64,000 nucleotides of DNA, from the NCBI GenBank assembly GCA_965197385.1, contig CBDANA010000008.1, positions 806,001-870,000 of the forward strand, given 5' to 3'. How positions within the stretch are numbered: position 1 is the first letter of the stretch; each line of letters opens with the position of its first letter. Origin of the DNA: G963667915 sp965197385 (GTDB lineage: Bacteria; Acidobacteriota; Vicinamibacteria; Vicinamibacterales; UBA823). This document shows positions 24,969 through 34,047 of the stretch, piece by piece. A program made the position numbers and the translations under genes. The notes under the pieces were generated by a model, which was not told the origin of the DNA, did not search any database, and was given only the letters and a program-made list of their open reading frames with translations.

Positions 24969-26540
24969 CTACTGCCCCTCCGCCAGCGCCCCGCCAGCGG
25001 TGACATCAGCGTTCGCGCTCTGTGGCGCATACGCCGGATTCACACGAGCTATCACGAAGGTCACCGACGATTCGAGGCGCCGCAGAATCGGGGACGGATA
25101 CAACCCGATCCAGACGGCCAGGATGATCAACGGCACGAACGTAGCCACCTCACGCATACTGAGGTCCGCAAGTTGCTCGTTCTTCGGATTGTCCACGGGG
25201 CCGAACATCGTCCGCTGGTACAGCCACAGCATGTAGGCAGCGCCCAGCACGATGCCGCTGGCCGCCACGGCCGCCCACGTCTTGTTCACGACGAACACGC
25301 CCTGCAAGATCAGGATTTCGCCGATGAACCCGTTCAGTGCCGGCAGCCCAATCGACGACATCGTCATGATCAGAAAGATCGCGGCATACACCGGCATCAC
25401 CTTCGACAGGCCACCGTACTCGGAAATCTCTCGCGTGTGCCGACGTTCGTACACGAGGCCCACGAGCAGGAACAGCGCGCCGGTCGAAATCCCGTGGTTG
25501 AGCTGCTGGACGATGCTCCCGGTGATGCCGACCGGCGTCAGCGCGAACATGCCCAGCGTGACCATCGCCATATGGCTGACCGAAGAGTACGCGATCAGCC
25601 GCTTCCAGTCCCGTTGCGCCATGGCCACTAGCGCCCCATAGACGATACCGATGATCGACAGCCAGATCATCATCGGCACAAACTGGCGCGTGGCCTCGGG
25701 CAGAATCGGCAGGCTGAACCGGATGAAGCCGTAGGTGCCCATCTTCAAGAGGACGGCCGCCAGGATGACCGACCCAGCCGTGGGCGCGTCGGTGTGCGCG
25801 TCCGGCAGCCATGTATGAAACGGGAACATCGGCACCTTGATCGCAAACCCGAGGAAGAACGCCAGGAACACCCACCACTGCACCTCCACCGGCAAGTTCA
25901 GCTCGTGGAAGCGGGTCACGTCGAAGCTGTAGGTTCCGGTGAGACTGTAATGCTCGAAGTAGACCGCCAGGATGCCGAGCAGCATGACCACGCTGCCGAC
26001 CAGCGTATACAGGAAGAACTTGATCGCGCTGTACAGCCGCCGGTCGCTCCCCCAGATGCCGATGAGGAAGTACATCGGCACCAGCATGACCTCCCAGAAC
26101 AGGAAGAACAGGAGAAAATCCAACGAGACAAATACCCCGATCATTCCGGTCTGGAGCACCAGCAGAAAAATGTAGTACTCCTTCACGCGCTCGGTGATCA
26201 CCGTCCACGATGACAGGATCGCGATCGACCCCATCATCGTCGTCAGCAGCACGAGCAGGGCGCTGAAGCCGTCCACGCCGAGGAAGTACTCCGCCCCGAT
26301 CGACGGAATCCAGGGCACGCGCTCGACAAACTGCCACTGGGTGCCGTCTGTGTCCCACCAAAACCAGAGCGGCAGCGACACCAGGAATCCCGCACCCGCG
26401 GACAGATTCGCAATCCAGCGGATCGTGTCCTCGCGCGTGCGGTTCACGAACAGCAGCAGCACAGCGCCGGCGAGCGGCGTGAACAAGACCAGCGACAACA
26501 ACGAGAACTCAGCAGCGTTACTCATAAAAGTAACCAGCAC
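24969..26540 (-). CDS. nuoM: NADH-quinone oxidoreductase subunit M
   Basis: A 523-residue antiporter-like subunit with about 14 helices. Signatures include FLFFWEVMLVPMYFLIGIWG (conserved Glu in the channel), FAIKVPMFPFHTWLPDAHTD, and SVSHMAMVTLGMF with HGISTGALFLLVG. The normal complex I order and length are retained. The spacing to nuoL upstream is 42 nt. Confidence 0.96.
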   Translation of the reverse strand: MLVTFMSNAAEFSLLSLVLFTPLAGAVLLLFVNRTREDTIRWIANLSAGAGFLVSLPLWFWWDTDGTQWQFVERVPWIPSIGAEYFLGVDGFSALLVLLTTMMGSIAILSSWTVITERVKEYYIFLLVLQTGMIGVFVSLDFLLFFLFWEVMLVPMYFLIGIWGSDRRLYSAIKFFLYTLVGSVVMLLGILAVYFEHYSLTGTYSFDVTRFHELNLPVEVQWWVFLAFFLGFAIKVPMFPFHTWLPDAHTDAPTAGSVILAAVLLKMGTYGFIRFSLPILPEATRQFVPMMIWLSIIGIVYGALVAMAQRDWKRLIAYSSVSHMAMVTLGMFALTPVGITGSIVQQLNHGISTGALFLLVGLVYERRHTREISEYGGLSKVMPVYAAIFLIMTMSSIGLPALNGFIGEILILQGVFVVNKTWAAVAASGIVLGAAYMLWLYQRTMFGPVDNPKNEQLADLSMREVATFVPLIILAVWIGLYPSPILRRLESSVTFVIARVNPAYAPQSANADVTAGGALAEGQ

Positions 26541-26582
26541 GAGGGTAGCGACCGGCGCGGCGTCGGTGCCATGACGCCCGCA

Positions 26583-28733
26583 TCATCTAACGAACACATA
26601 CACACTCACGAACACGAAGACCCCGAGCAACGTGGCGAGCACGTAATTCTGGATTAAGCCGGTCTGGAGCCGCCTGACGCTGAAGCTCCCCTCCCACGCG
26701 GACCAGCCGACCAGGTTCACAGCGCCGTCCACGATGTACTTATCGAAGAGCTGCGAGCACCAGGCGGAGGCCCGCGTGAGCCAGCCAGTACCGTTCACGG
26801 CGCCGTCTACGACCCGGCCGTCGAAGCGCCACAGCCCGCGGCTGCTCGACATGATGCCACGCACAACCGTGCCATGATACAGCTCGTCGACGTAGTACTT
26901 GTGGAGCAGCACCCGGTGCACACCCACCCATCGGATCCGCCAGGCTTCGGCTAGTTCGGGCCGGGCGATATACGCGCGGTGCGCCAGCGCGATGCCGCCG
27001 AGCGCGACCAGGATCGAGAGCGCCATCAGACCGAGCTCGCCCGTCCTCGACATCTCGTGCTCGGTTTCCTGGGCCTCACCCGCGACCGCGCCTTCTTCGT
27101 CACCCACCTCGACCTCGGCGATTGCGGCGTTCACCGTGAAGCTTGGCTCCAGGAAGTGCTCGATCGCATTGCTGCCGCCGAGCGCGGCGGGAATACCGAC
27201 GAACCCCGCGACGATCGCGCCGATCGCGAGCAGCATCAACGGCCCCGTCATGGCCGAGGGCGACTCGTGCGGGCCGTGCCACGCGCCGCGCCCGTGACCG
27301 TGACCGTCATCCGTCGCCCCGTGAGCCTCATCGCCGCCATGGCCCGATCCCTTGGGCTCCCACGCCGGTCCGCGGTACTCCCCGTAGAACGTCATCGCTA
27401 TCAGGCGGAACATATAGAACGCCGTCATCGCCGCGGTGAGCACCGCCAGGGCCCACAGCGCTCGGTTGTGCAAGAACGTACGGAACAGAATCTCGTCTTT
27501 GCTGAAGAACCCGGAGAGCGGCGGGATTCCGGCGATCGCCAGGGTCCCCACCAGCATCGTGACGAATGTCACCGGCAGGTAGATCTTCAATCCGCCCATG
27601 CGCCGCATGTCCTGCTCGTCGTTCATCGCATGGATGACCGACCCGCTCCCGAGGAACAGCAGCGCCTTGAAGAAGGCGTGCGTCAGCAGGTGGAACGCCC
27701 CGGCGGCAAAGGCGCCAACGCCGGTCGCCAGGAACATGTAGCCCAACTGCGACACCGTCGAATACGCGAGCACGCGCTTGATGTCGGTCTGCGTTAGGCC
27801 GATCGACGCAGCCATCAGGGCGGTTATCGCCCCGATCACCGCAATGGCGCTCATCACCATCGGGGCATGCGAGAAGAGGACGGCATTCCGGCCGACCATG
27901 TAGACCCCTGCGGTGACCATCGTCGCGGCGTGGATCAGGGCCGACACCGGTGTCGGTCCCTCCATGGCGTCCGGCAGCCACACGTGTAACGGAATCTGCG
28001 CGCTCTTACCGATCGCGCCGACGAACAACAGCGCGCAGATGAGAGAGAGCGGGCCGAACTCGGTCGCCTCGATCGGCATCGCGGCCGCGCCTTCCGCCAC
28101 TCCGCGGAAGTCGATCGTTTCGAACGTGAAGAAGATCAGGAAAATCCCAAGGACGAAGCCCCAGTCGCCAATCCGATTGACGATGAAGGCCTTCTTCCCG
28201 GCATCGCACGCACTCGGCTTGTGATACCAGAAGCCAATCAGCAGGTACGAGCAGAGGCCAACTCCCTCCCAGCCGACGAACATCACGAGTAGGTTGGCGC
28301 CTAGCACCAATGTGAGCATGAAGAAGCAGAAGAGGTTCAGATAGCAGAAAAACCGCGCGTACGCGCCATCCGGCTCGCCCTGCATGTAGGACGTGGAGTA
28401 GACGTGGATCAGGAAACCGATGCCGCTGACGACCAGAATCATCAGGCCCGACAGCGGGTCGAGCCGGAACGCCCAGTCGACGTGGAACGCGCCGATCCCG
28501 TCGCCCGTCTCCAACGGGATCGCCGGAATCCACGCGGCTAGCACGACGTCGTGCACCCGCGCGTCCGAGCCTAGCAACTGGATGAACGCGTAGGCCGACA
28601 ATACGGCGGCTAGCCCCATCGACGCGCACGCGACGGTCGCGGCCTGCGCCTTCGAGAAGAACCGGATCCCGACGAGGCCGTTCACGGCGGCGCCGAGGCC
28701 GGGCAGGAGAGGTATCAGCCAGATCAGGTCCAT
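26583..28733 (-). CDS. nuoL: NADH-quinone oxidoreductase subunit L
   Basis: NuoL is the distal proton-pumping subunit with the long lateral helix. The 716-residue protein has FVGWEGVGLCSYLLIGFW (channel Glu), IGKSAQIPLHVWLPDAMEGP, HLLTHAFFKALLFLGSGSV, and a C-terminal extension (about 600-716) fitting the lateral arm. A His/Gly/Asp-rich loop (about residues 460-490, including GHGGDEAHGATDDGHGHGRG) interrupts the conserved core. It may bind metal or simply be flexible. Confidence 0.96.
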   Translation of the reverse strand: MDLIWLIPLLPGLGAAVNGLVGIRFFSKAQAATVACASMGLAAVLSAYAFIQLLGSDARVHDVVLAAWIPAIPLETGDGIGAFHVDWAFRLDPLSGLMILVVSGIGFLIHVYSTSYMQGEPDGAYARFFCYLNLFCFFMLTLVLGANLLVMFVGWEGVGLCSYLLIGFWYHKPSACDAGKKAFIVNRIGDWGFVLGIFLIFFTFETIDFRGVAEGAAAMPIEATEFGPLSLICALLFVGAIGKSAQIPLHVWLPDAMEGPTPVSALIHAATMVTAGVYMVGRNAVLFSHAPMVMSAIAVIGAITALMAASIGLTQTDIKRVLAYSTVSQLGYMFLATGVGAFAAGAFHLLTHAFFKALLFLGSGSVIHAMNDEQDMRRMGGLKIYLPVTFVTMLVGTLAIAGIPPLSGFFSKDEILFRTFLHNRALWALAVLTAAMTAFYMFRLIAMTFYGEYRGPAWEPKGSGHGGDEAHGATDDGHGHGRGAWHGPHESPSAMTGPLMLLAIGAIVAGFVGIPAALGGSNAIEHFLEPSFTVNAAIAEVEVGDEEGAVAGEAQETEHEMSRTGELGLMALSILVALGGIALAHRAYIARPELAEAWRIRWVGVHRVLLHKYYVDELYHGTVVRGIMSSSRGLWRFDGRVVDGAVNGTGWLTRASAWCSQLFDKYIVDGAVNLVGWSAWEGSFSVRRLQTGLIQNYVLATLLGVFVFVSVYVFVR

Positions 28734-28773
28734 AACTCGAACAATGACTCGAACAGTGCTCCGCCGTCGCCAC

Positions 28774-29082
28774 CTACCAGCGCATCACATTCATCTCGTC
28801 GATGTTGACCGTTTCCTTGTTGCGGTAAAACGCTAGGATGACGCCCAGCCCGACCGCCGCCTCGGCGGCCGCCACCGCGATCACGAATAGGGCGAAGACC
28901 TGCCCGGTCACGTGCTGCCACTGATGCGAAAACGCCACCAGGTTCACGTTGACCGCATTCAACATGAGCTCGATCGACATGAAGATGATGATGATGTTAC
29001 GCCGCACTGCCACGCCGATGACGCCAATCATGAACAGCGTCGCCGACAGGACCATGTAATGTGACGGGGTGATGTCGATCAC
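28774..29082 (-). CDS. nuoK: NADH-quinone oxidoreductase subunit K
   Basis: A 102-residue, three-helix subunit of the membrane arm with the family pattern RRNIIIIFMSIELMLNAVNV and FVIAVAAAEAAVGLGVILAF, including the two buried glutamates. It lies between nuoJ and nuoL in canonical order. Confidence 0.96.
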   Translation of the reverse strand: MIDITPSHYMVLSATLFMIGVIGVAVRRNIIIIFMSIELMLNAVNVNLVAFSHQWQHVTGQVFALFVIAVAAAEAAVGLGVILAFYRNKETVNIDEMNVMRW

Positions 29083-29130
29083 GACGTCGTCATCCTCTCC
29101 GGTCGTGCCGAGCGCGGACGCTCCGGTCCG

Positions 29131-29643
29131 CTACAGGTCACGCTTCGCCAGCACGATGGCGCCGATCATCGCCACCAACAGCAGGATCGACGCAACCTCG
29201 AACGGAATCAGATAGTTCGTGTACAGTTGCCAGCCGACCTGCTCGACGTTCCCGCCCTCAACCGCCTGGGCTGCCACGACGGGCAGCCCCTCTGGTGAGG
29301 TGTAGCCGTAGACGACAATCGCCACGAACTCGGCCAGGATGGCGCCAGACAGTGCCAGCCCCAGGCGCATCTGCCGCCGGGGATCCTGGTACGTCTCGGG
29401 CGGCCGCTTCAGGTTCACGAGCATGACGACGAAGAGGTACAGCACCAAGATGCCGCCGGCATAGACGAGCACCTGAATGACGGCGAGGAACTCGGCGCCC
29501 AGTAGGACGTAGAGCATCGCAACCAGCAGGAAGTTCACGACCAGGAACAGCACGCTGTGCACGGTGTCGCGGGTGCTGATGACCATCACCGCGAAGCCGA
29601 GTATCAGTGCCGACAAGCAGTAGAAGACGATCGCTTCGCCCAT
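29131..29643 (-). CDS. nuoJ: NADH-quinone oxidoreductase subunit J
   Basis: A 170-residue five-helix membrane subunit with HSVLFLVVNFLLVAMLYVLL, GAEFLAVIQVLVYAGGILVL and YLFVVMLVNL, typical of NuoJ. It starts 10 nt after the nuoH stop. In most operons nuoI (the two [4Fe-4S] ferredoxin-like subunit) sits between H and J; it is absent here. Confidence 0.95.
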   Translation of the reverse strand: MGEAIVFYCLSALILGFAVMVISTRDTVHSVLFLVVNFLLVAMLYVLLGAEFLAVIQVLVYAGGILVLYLFVVMLVNLKRPPETYQDPRRQMRLGLALSGAILAEFVAIVVYGYTSPEGLPVVAAQAVEGGNVEQVGWQLYTNYLIPFEVASILLLVAMIGAIVLAKRDL

Positions 29644-29653
29644 GTCGACCCGC

Positions 29654-30673
29654 CTACAGCAGGACCTTCACGACCCCCGTCACGACGATATTGCCGATCC
29701 CGATCGGAATGAGCACCTTCCACCCCAGCCGCATCAGCTGGTCGTAGCGATAGCGCGGCAGCGTGGCGCGAATCCACAAGAACACGTACAGAAACACGAA
29801 GGTCTTGAAGAGAAACCAGATCCAGGCCGGCACCAGGTCCAGGAGGCCGAGCGCGGCCACGCCGGGAAACGGCCGCAGCCAGCCCCCCAGGAACAGCGTC
29901 GTCGCCACCGACGAAATGACGATCATGTTGGCGTACTCGGCCAAAAAGAACAGCGCGAACCGCATGCCGCTGTACTCGGTGTGGAACCCGCCGGTCAGCT
30001 CCTGCTCCGCCTCGGGCATGTCGAACGGCGCACGGTTCGTCTCGGCCAGTCCGCCGATGAAGAACGCCACGAAGGCGACCGGCTGGGCGAAGGCGAACCA
30101 GAGTCCGGCGTCGCGCTGCGCTTCGACGATCCCCACCATGCTCAGGGTGCCAGCCGTCAGAACCAAACTGACCAGAATCATCGTCACGGCGACTTCGTAG
30201 CTGATGAGCTGGGCTGTCGCGCGCAGGCTCGCCAGCAGAGGGTACTTGCTGTTGGAAGCCCATCCGGCGAGGATGATGCCGTAGACCCCGAGCGAGGCGA
30301 TCGACACGACGTACAGCAAACCGACATTGATGTCCGCGATGTAGAGCGGTACCGACCGGCCGAACAGCTCGACTTCCGGGCCGAAGGGCACGACGGCAAA
30401 TACGATGAGTGCGGGCACCAGGACGATGATCGGCGCCGCGGTGAAGACCCACCGGTCGGCGCGGGTCGGCGTGATGTCCTCCTTGATCATCAGCTTTATC
30501 GCGTCGGCAATCGGCTGCAGGGCGCCGTACGGTCCGACGCGCATCGGCCCCAGCCGCGACTGCACCCACGCGATCACCTTCCGCTCGAGCAGCACCATGT
30601 AGGTCACGGCGATCAGGATGGCATTCAGGAGAATAACGATCTTGAGCAGGGGGATGACCAGGGTGTCGACCAT
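29654..30673 (-). CDS. nuoH: NADH-quinone oxidoreductase subunit H
   Basis: NuoH forms much of the quinone-binding cavity at the membrane/hydrophilic arm junction. The 339-residue protein has eight helices, LLERKVIAWVQSRLGPMRVG, LQPIADAIKLMIKEDITP, and AETNRAPFDMPEAEQELTGG followed by YSGMRFALFFLAEYANM. Its ATG lies 3 nt after the nuoD stop. Confidence 0.97.
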   Translation of the reverse strand: MVDTLVIPLLKIVILLNAILIAVTYMVLLERKVIAWVQSRLGPMRVGPYGALQPIADAIKLMIKEDITPTRADRWVFTAAPIIVLVPALIVFAVVPFGPEVELFGRSVPLYIADINVGLLYVVSIASLGVYGIILAGWASNSKYPLLASLRATAQLISYEVAVTMILVSLVLTAGTLSMVGIVEAQRDAGLWFAFAQPVAFVAFFIGGLAETNRAPFDMPEAEQELTGGFHTEYSGMRFALFFLAEYANMIVISSVATTLFLGGWLRPFPGVAALGLLDLVPAWIWFLFKTFVFLYVFLWIRATLPRYRYDQLMRLGWKVLIPIGIGNIVVTGVVKVLL

Positions 30674-30676
30674 GAC

Positions 30677-31801
30677 TTACCGATCCACCTCTCCCAGCAC
30701 GATGTCGATCGACCCGATCAGCGCGACGACGTCGGCGACCAGGTGTCCGCGAATGAGCCGGCGCAGCCCCTGAAGGTTGCACAAGGACGGCGGCCGCACG
30801 CGGAGGCGATACGGGTTCGTGGACCGGCCGTCACAGGCAATGAAGAAGCCGATCTCCCCCTTGGGGGACTCGTTGGCGTGATAGGTTTCGCCCGCCGGCG
30901 GTTTGATGAGGCGCGGCACTTTGCCGGCGATCGGCCCTTCTGGCAACCCGTCGATCGCCTGCCGGATGATGCGTAGCGACTGGCGGAACTCTTCCAGGCG
31001 CACGAGATAGCGATCGTAGGTGTCACCCTTCGCGCCGATCGGCACATCGAATTCGAACTCGTCGTAGGCGGCGTACGGCTCATCCTTCCGGACGTCGCGC
31101 GGCACGGCCGAACCGCGCAACGTGGGCCCGCACAAGCCCAGCCCAATCGCTTCGGGGCCGTCGATGACACCGATGTCCTTCGTCCGATCGAGCCAGATCC
31201 GGTTGTGCGTGAGCAGCGTCTCGTACTCGCCCAGCTTCGAGTCCATGATGTCGCAGAACGACGACACCTTCGTGTCCCAGCCGGGCGGGATGTCGAGCGG
31301 GAGACCGCCGATGCGCAGGGCGGTGTACGTCAGCCGCGCGCCGCAGTACTCCTCGAAGAGGTCGAGAATGAGCTCGCGCTCCCGAAACGCATACAGGAAC
31401 ACGGTCATCGCCCCGATGTCCATCGCGTGCGTCCCCAGCCACAGGCAATGGCTCGCGATCCGCTGCAGTTCGGCCAGGATCGTCCGCACGTAGCGCGCGC
31501 GCCGCGGGACCTCCACCGACATCAGCTTCTCCACCGTCTCGCAGTAGGCGAGGTTCGTGGAGGCCGCCGCCACGTAGTCCATGCGGTCGGTCAAGAGGAT
31601 GATCTGCGTCCAGTCCCTGTTCTCCGAGAGCTTCTCGATGCCGCGGTGCAAATAGCCAACGACGATGTCGCTATCGATGACGCGCTCGCCGTCGAGACGG
31701 AGCACGATCCGCAGCACGCCATGCGTGCTCGGGTGCTGCGGGCCCATGTTCAGGACCAGCTCACTCGTATCGAACATCGAACTGGGAACGTCGACCTGCA
31801 T
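30677..31801 (-). CDS. nuoD: NADH-quinone oxidoreductase subunit D
   Basis: NuoD (49 kDa homologue) contributes the quinone-reducing site in the hydrophilic arm. The 374-residue protein has NMGPQHPSTHGVLRIVLRLD (about 18-37), HRGIEKLSENRDW, YVAAASTNLAYCETVEKL and the C-terminal DIVLGEVDR. Lengths near 370-400 are normal. It follows nuoC as a separate gene, unlike the fused nuoCD of enteric bacteria. Confidence 0.97.
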   Translation of the reverse strand: MQVDVPSSMFDTSELVLNMGPQHPSTHGVLRIVLRLDGERVIDSDIVVGYLHRGIEKLSENRDWTQIILLTDRMDYVAAASTNLAYCETVEKLMSVEVPRRARYVRTILAELQRIASHCLWLGTHAMDIGAMTVFLYAFRERELILDLFEEYCGARLTYTALRIGGLPLDIPPGWDTKVSSFCDIMDSKLGEYETLLTHNRIWLDRTKDIGVIDGPEAIGLGLCGPTLRGSAVPRDVRKDEPYAAYDEFEFDVPIGAKGDTYDRYLVRLEEFRQSLRIIRQAIDGLPEGPIAGKVPRLIKPPAGETYHANESPKGEIGFFIACDGRSTNPYRLRVRPPSLCNLQGLRRLIRGHLVADVVALIGSIDIVLGEVDR

Positions 31802-31844
31802 GTGCTTCCTCGTCAGGCGGACGCTGCGCGGCGATCAGGCATCG

Positions 31845-32525
31845 CTATTCGATTTCGGTTTCGCCGCTCAGATTGCGGAGCCGCAGCCAGTCCTGTGGAT
31901 GTTCCATCAGGAGCTCGCCCGGACCCTCCAGTGGATAGTCCTTCCGCTGTGGGTGGCCCTGCCACTCCTCCGGCATCAGCAGCCGCCGGCGATCGGGATG
32001 CCCCGTGATGTTGACCCCGAACAGATCATAGACTTCCCTCTCCAGCCAGTTGGCGGCCGGCCACAGGCCGGTGACCGACGGGACCGGTTCGCCGTCGGCC
32101 GCGCGGACCTTGAGGCGAACCCGGTGCCGGTGCCGCATGGAGTACAAGCAGTAGATGACATCGAACCGCTGGGCACGCGGCGGCCAGTCCGTCGCGGTGA
32201 CGTCGGAGCAATAGTCAAAAGCCGCATCGGGCGCATCACGTAGATACCCCGCCACGTCGAGGAGCGATACGGCAGGTACGATCACGGTCCAGTCCCCCAC
32301 CCAGTAACTGACCTGCTGAATTGCTCCGCCATGGGCCGACCGCAGCCCGGCCAGGAACCCAGGTTCTGTTGCATCGCCGGGCGGCGGTGGATCGGGCGGT
32401 CCGGTCGGCGCCGCGGGCGGCGCCTTCGGCGGCGGTTTCGGCTTCGCGGACGCCGGCGCGGCCTCCTCGGCCTTGGGTGGCGGCAGGGAGGCGCCTGGCG
32501 ATTCGGGCTTGGGCTCGTCTACCAT
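31845..32525 (-). CDS. nuoC: NADH-quinone oxidoreductase subunit C with proline-rich N-terminal extension
   Basis: NuoC (30 kDa homologue) is a hydrophilic-arm subunit. The 226-residue protein has the core YCSDVTATDWPPRAQRFDVI, GLWPAANWLEREVYDLFGV and the C-terminal WQGHPQRKDYPLEGP. Residues 1-55 are a Pro/Ala/Lys-rich, probably disordered extension absent from standard NuoC. It follows nuoA directly, where nuoB would be expected. Confidence 0.94.
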   Translation of the reverse strand: MVDEPKPESPGASLPPPKAEEAAPASAKPKPPPKAPPAAPTGPPDPPPPGDATEPGFLAGLRSAHGGAIQQVSYWVGDWTVIVPAVSLLDVAGYLRDAPDAAFDYCSDVTATDWPPRAQRFDVIYCLYSMRHRHRVRLKVRAADGEPVPSVTGLWPAANWLEREVYDLFGVNITGHPDRRRLLMPEEWQGHPQRKDYPLEGPGELLMEHPQDWLRLRNLSGETEIE

Positions 32526-32538
32526 CGGTCCCGACGGG

Positions 32539-32895
32539 CTAGGCCCACTCCAGCGCGCCCTTGCGCCACGCGTACACGTAGCCCACGACGAGGATGAACA
32601 GGAACACGAGCATCTCGATCAACCCGAACAGCGCCAGGCGATCCATGATGACGGCCCAAGGAAACATGAAGACAGTCTCCACATCGAAGATCACGAACAG
32701 CATCGCCACGAGATAGTACCGGATGCTGTACCGGTCACGCGCATCGGTTTCGGGCTCGATGCCGCATTCGTACGGCTCGAGTTTGACCTTATTGTAGCGT
32801 TCGGGACGAATCAGGCTGGCCAGAACCAGCGTGAAGATCGCGAAGCCGACCGCGACGAACATGAAGATGAGAATCGGGACGTAGGCTTCGAGCAT
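32539..32895 (-). CDS. nuoA: NADH-quinone oxidoreductase subunit A
   Basis: A 118-residue three-helix subunit with KLEPYECGIEPETDARDRYS then IRYYLVAMLFVIFDVETVFM and PWAV, the NuoA signature including the conserved Cys loop near the quinone entrance. It is the first gene of the nuo run, about 70 nt downstream of a strong promoter. Confidence 0.96.
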   Translation of the reverse strand: MLEAYVPILIFMFVAVGFAIFTLVLASLIRPERYNKVKLEPYECGIEPETDARDRYSIRYYLVAMLFVIFDVETVFMFPWAVIMDRLALFGLIEMLVFLFILVVGYVYAWRKGALEWA

Positions 32896-32966
32896 GTCGG
32901 GGAACTCTGACGCGGGTTGGGTTGGCCAAACAGAAACGTGAACGCCGCGTCGAGTAAGACCGGCTA

Positions 32967-32995
32967 TTTATAGCATGCGCTCCAGGGGGTGTCAA
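32967..32995 (-). promoter_or_regulatory. Sigma-70-type promoter of the nuo-atp operon
   Basis: On the minus strand TTGACA (32990-32995), a 17-base spacer and TATAAA (32967-32972) form an almost consensus promoter. Transcription would start near 32960, about 65 nt before the nuoA ATG. No other strong promoter was seen downstream up to atpE, consistent with a transcript of about 11 kb. Confidence 0.75.
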
Positions 32996-33074
32996 GAAAC
33001 GCCACCCCTTCCTCCGACCCGCGTCGATCGCGACAACTACTTCATTTACAATGAGTTTGGACGGTTGACCGACC

Positions 33075-33104
33075 TTGACGTCCCGAAACCGAGAGACCTA
33101 TACT
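33075..33104 (+). promoter_or_regulatory. Promoter candidate for the two VWA-protein genes
   Basis: TTGACG (33075-33080), an 18-base spacer and TATACT (33099-33104). The start point would be near 33111, only about 13 nt before the ATG at 33124, so the leader is very short and no clear ribosome-binding site is visible. Confidence 0.6.
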
Positions 33105-33123
33105 GCTCGCTGGACGGCTATTA

Positions 33124-34047
33124 ATGACGCGACGGGATTCTCGTCAGAATGCGCTGCCGGTGCCGCGCGCGGGGAACGCGCGTGCAGTCGTGATCGCGCT
33201 TCTGGTCGGGCTGTTGGGCGCTGCACGCGCCGACGCCTCGGCTCAGTCACTCGAACGCCAGATGTACGTCAGCGTGCTCGATGCCGACGGCGCGCCGGTG
33301 GCCGAACTGACCGTCGAGGACTTCACGGTGCGAGAGGATGGGCTGCTCCGGGAAGTCCTCCGCGTGAGCCCTGCCACCGAGCCGATGCAGGTCGCCCTGC
33401 TGGTGGACAACAGCGTCGCGATGTCGCCGTACCTGCGAGATCTGCGGAACGGGCTCGAGTCGTTTGTCGAGCAACTGGCCGGCGATCACGAGGTGGCCGT
33501 CATCACGTTCGGTGACCGGCCGACCATCGTGGTGGACTATACGCGGAGCCTCATCGAGCTGCGACAGGCCATCGGCCGGATCTTTCCGCGCCCCGGCAGC
33601 GGCGCCCTCCTCCTGGACGCGATTTACAACGCTGGACAGGGCCTGCAGCGCCGTGCGGCCGCACGGCCGGTGTTCGTCGTGGTGACGACCGAGGGTGTCG
33701 AGCACAGCAACCGGTCGTACCAGATGGTGCTGCGCACGATCGAAGACGCCGGCGCGACGTTCCATGCGGTGGTGATGACCGCGAGCGGCCCCTCGTTCGA
33801 CACCGGCAGCTATTTCCGAGACATCGTCCTCGATCGGGGGTCCGCGCTGACCGGAGGCCGACGGATCGACCTGCTGCGAGGCCAGCGGTTTCAGGAGACC
33901 ATGGAGGCGATCGCCGCCGAGCTGCTCTCTCAGTACCTGCTGGTCTACGCCCGTCCCGAGATATTGGTGCCACCGGAGCGGATCGAGCTGGGGACGACGC
34001 GCGATTCACTCACGGCGAGAGGCCGCCCCGTGCGGGAGGCGCCGTGA
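33124..34047 (+). CDS. Secreted von Willebrand factor A domain protein (degenerate metal site)
   Basis: The 307-residue protein has an N-terminal signal segment (about 20-40) and an Ig-like N-region with LTVEDFTVREDGLLREVL, the pattern common in acidobacterial VWA proteins. A VWA domain follows (about 95-270). Its metal-ion-dependent adhesion site reads VDNSVAM, so the second serine of DxSxS is alanine. The GSGALLLDAIYNA segment follows. The function in this family is mostly unknown. The next VWA gene overlaps its stop (GTGA), so the two are co-translated. Confidence 0.8.
   Translation: MTRRDSRQNALPVPRAGNARAVVIALLVGLLGAARADASAQSLERQMYVSVLDADGAPVAELTVEDFTVREDGLLREVLRVSPATEPMQVALLVDNSVAMSPYLRDLRNGLESFVEQLAGDHEVAVITFGDRPTIVVDYTRSLIELRQAIGRIFPRPGSGALLLDAIYNAGQGLQRRAAARPVFVVVTTEGVEHSNRSYQMVLRTIEDAGATFHAVVMTASGPSFDTGSYFRDIVLDRGSALTGGRRIDLLRGQRFQETMEAIAAELLSQYLLVYARPEILVPPERIELGTTRDSLTARGRPVREAP

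Noticed and set aside
29604..30976. Long open frames in other phases over nuoH/nuoD on both strands (392 and 444 codons)
   Set aside because: High GC produces stop-free shadow frames; nuoH and nuoD explain the region fully.
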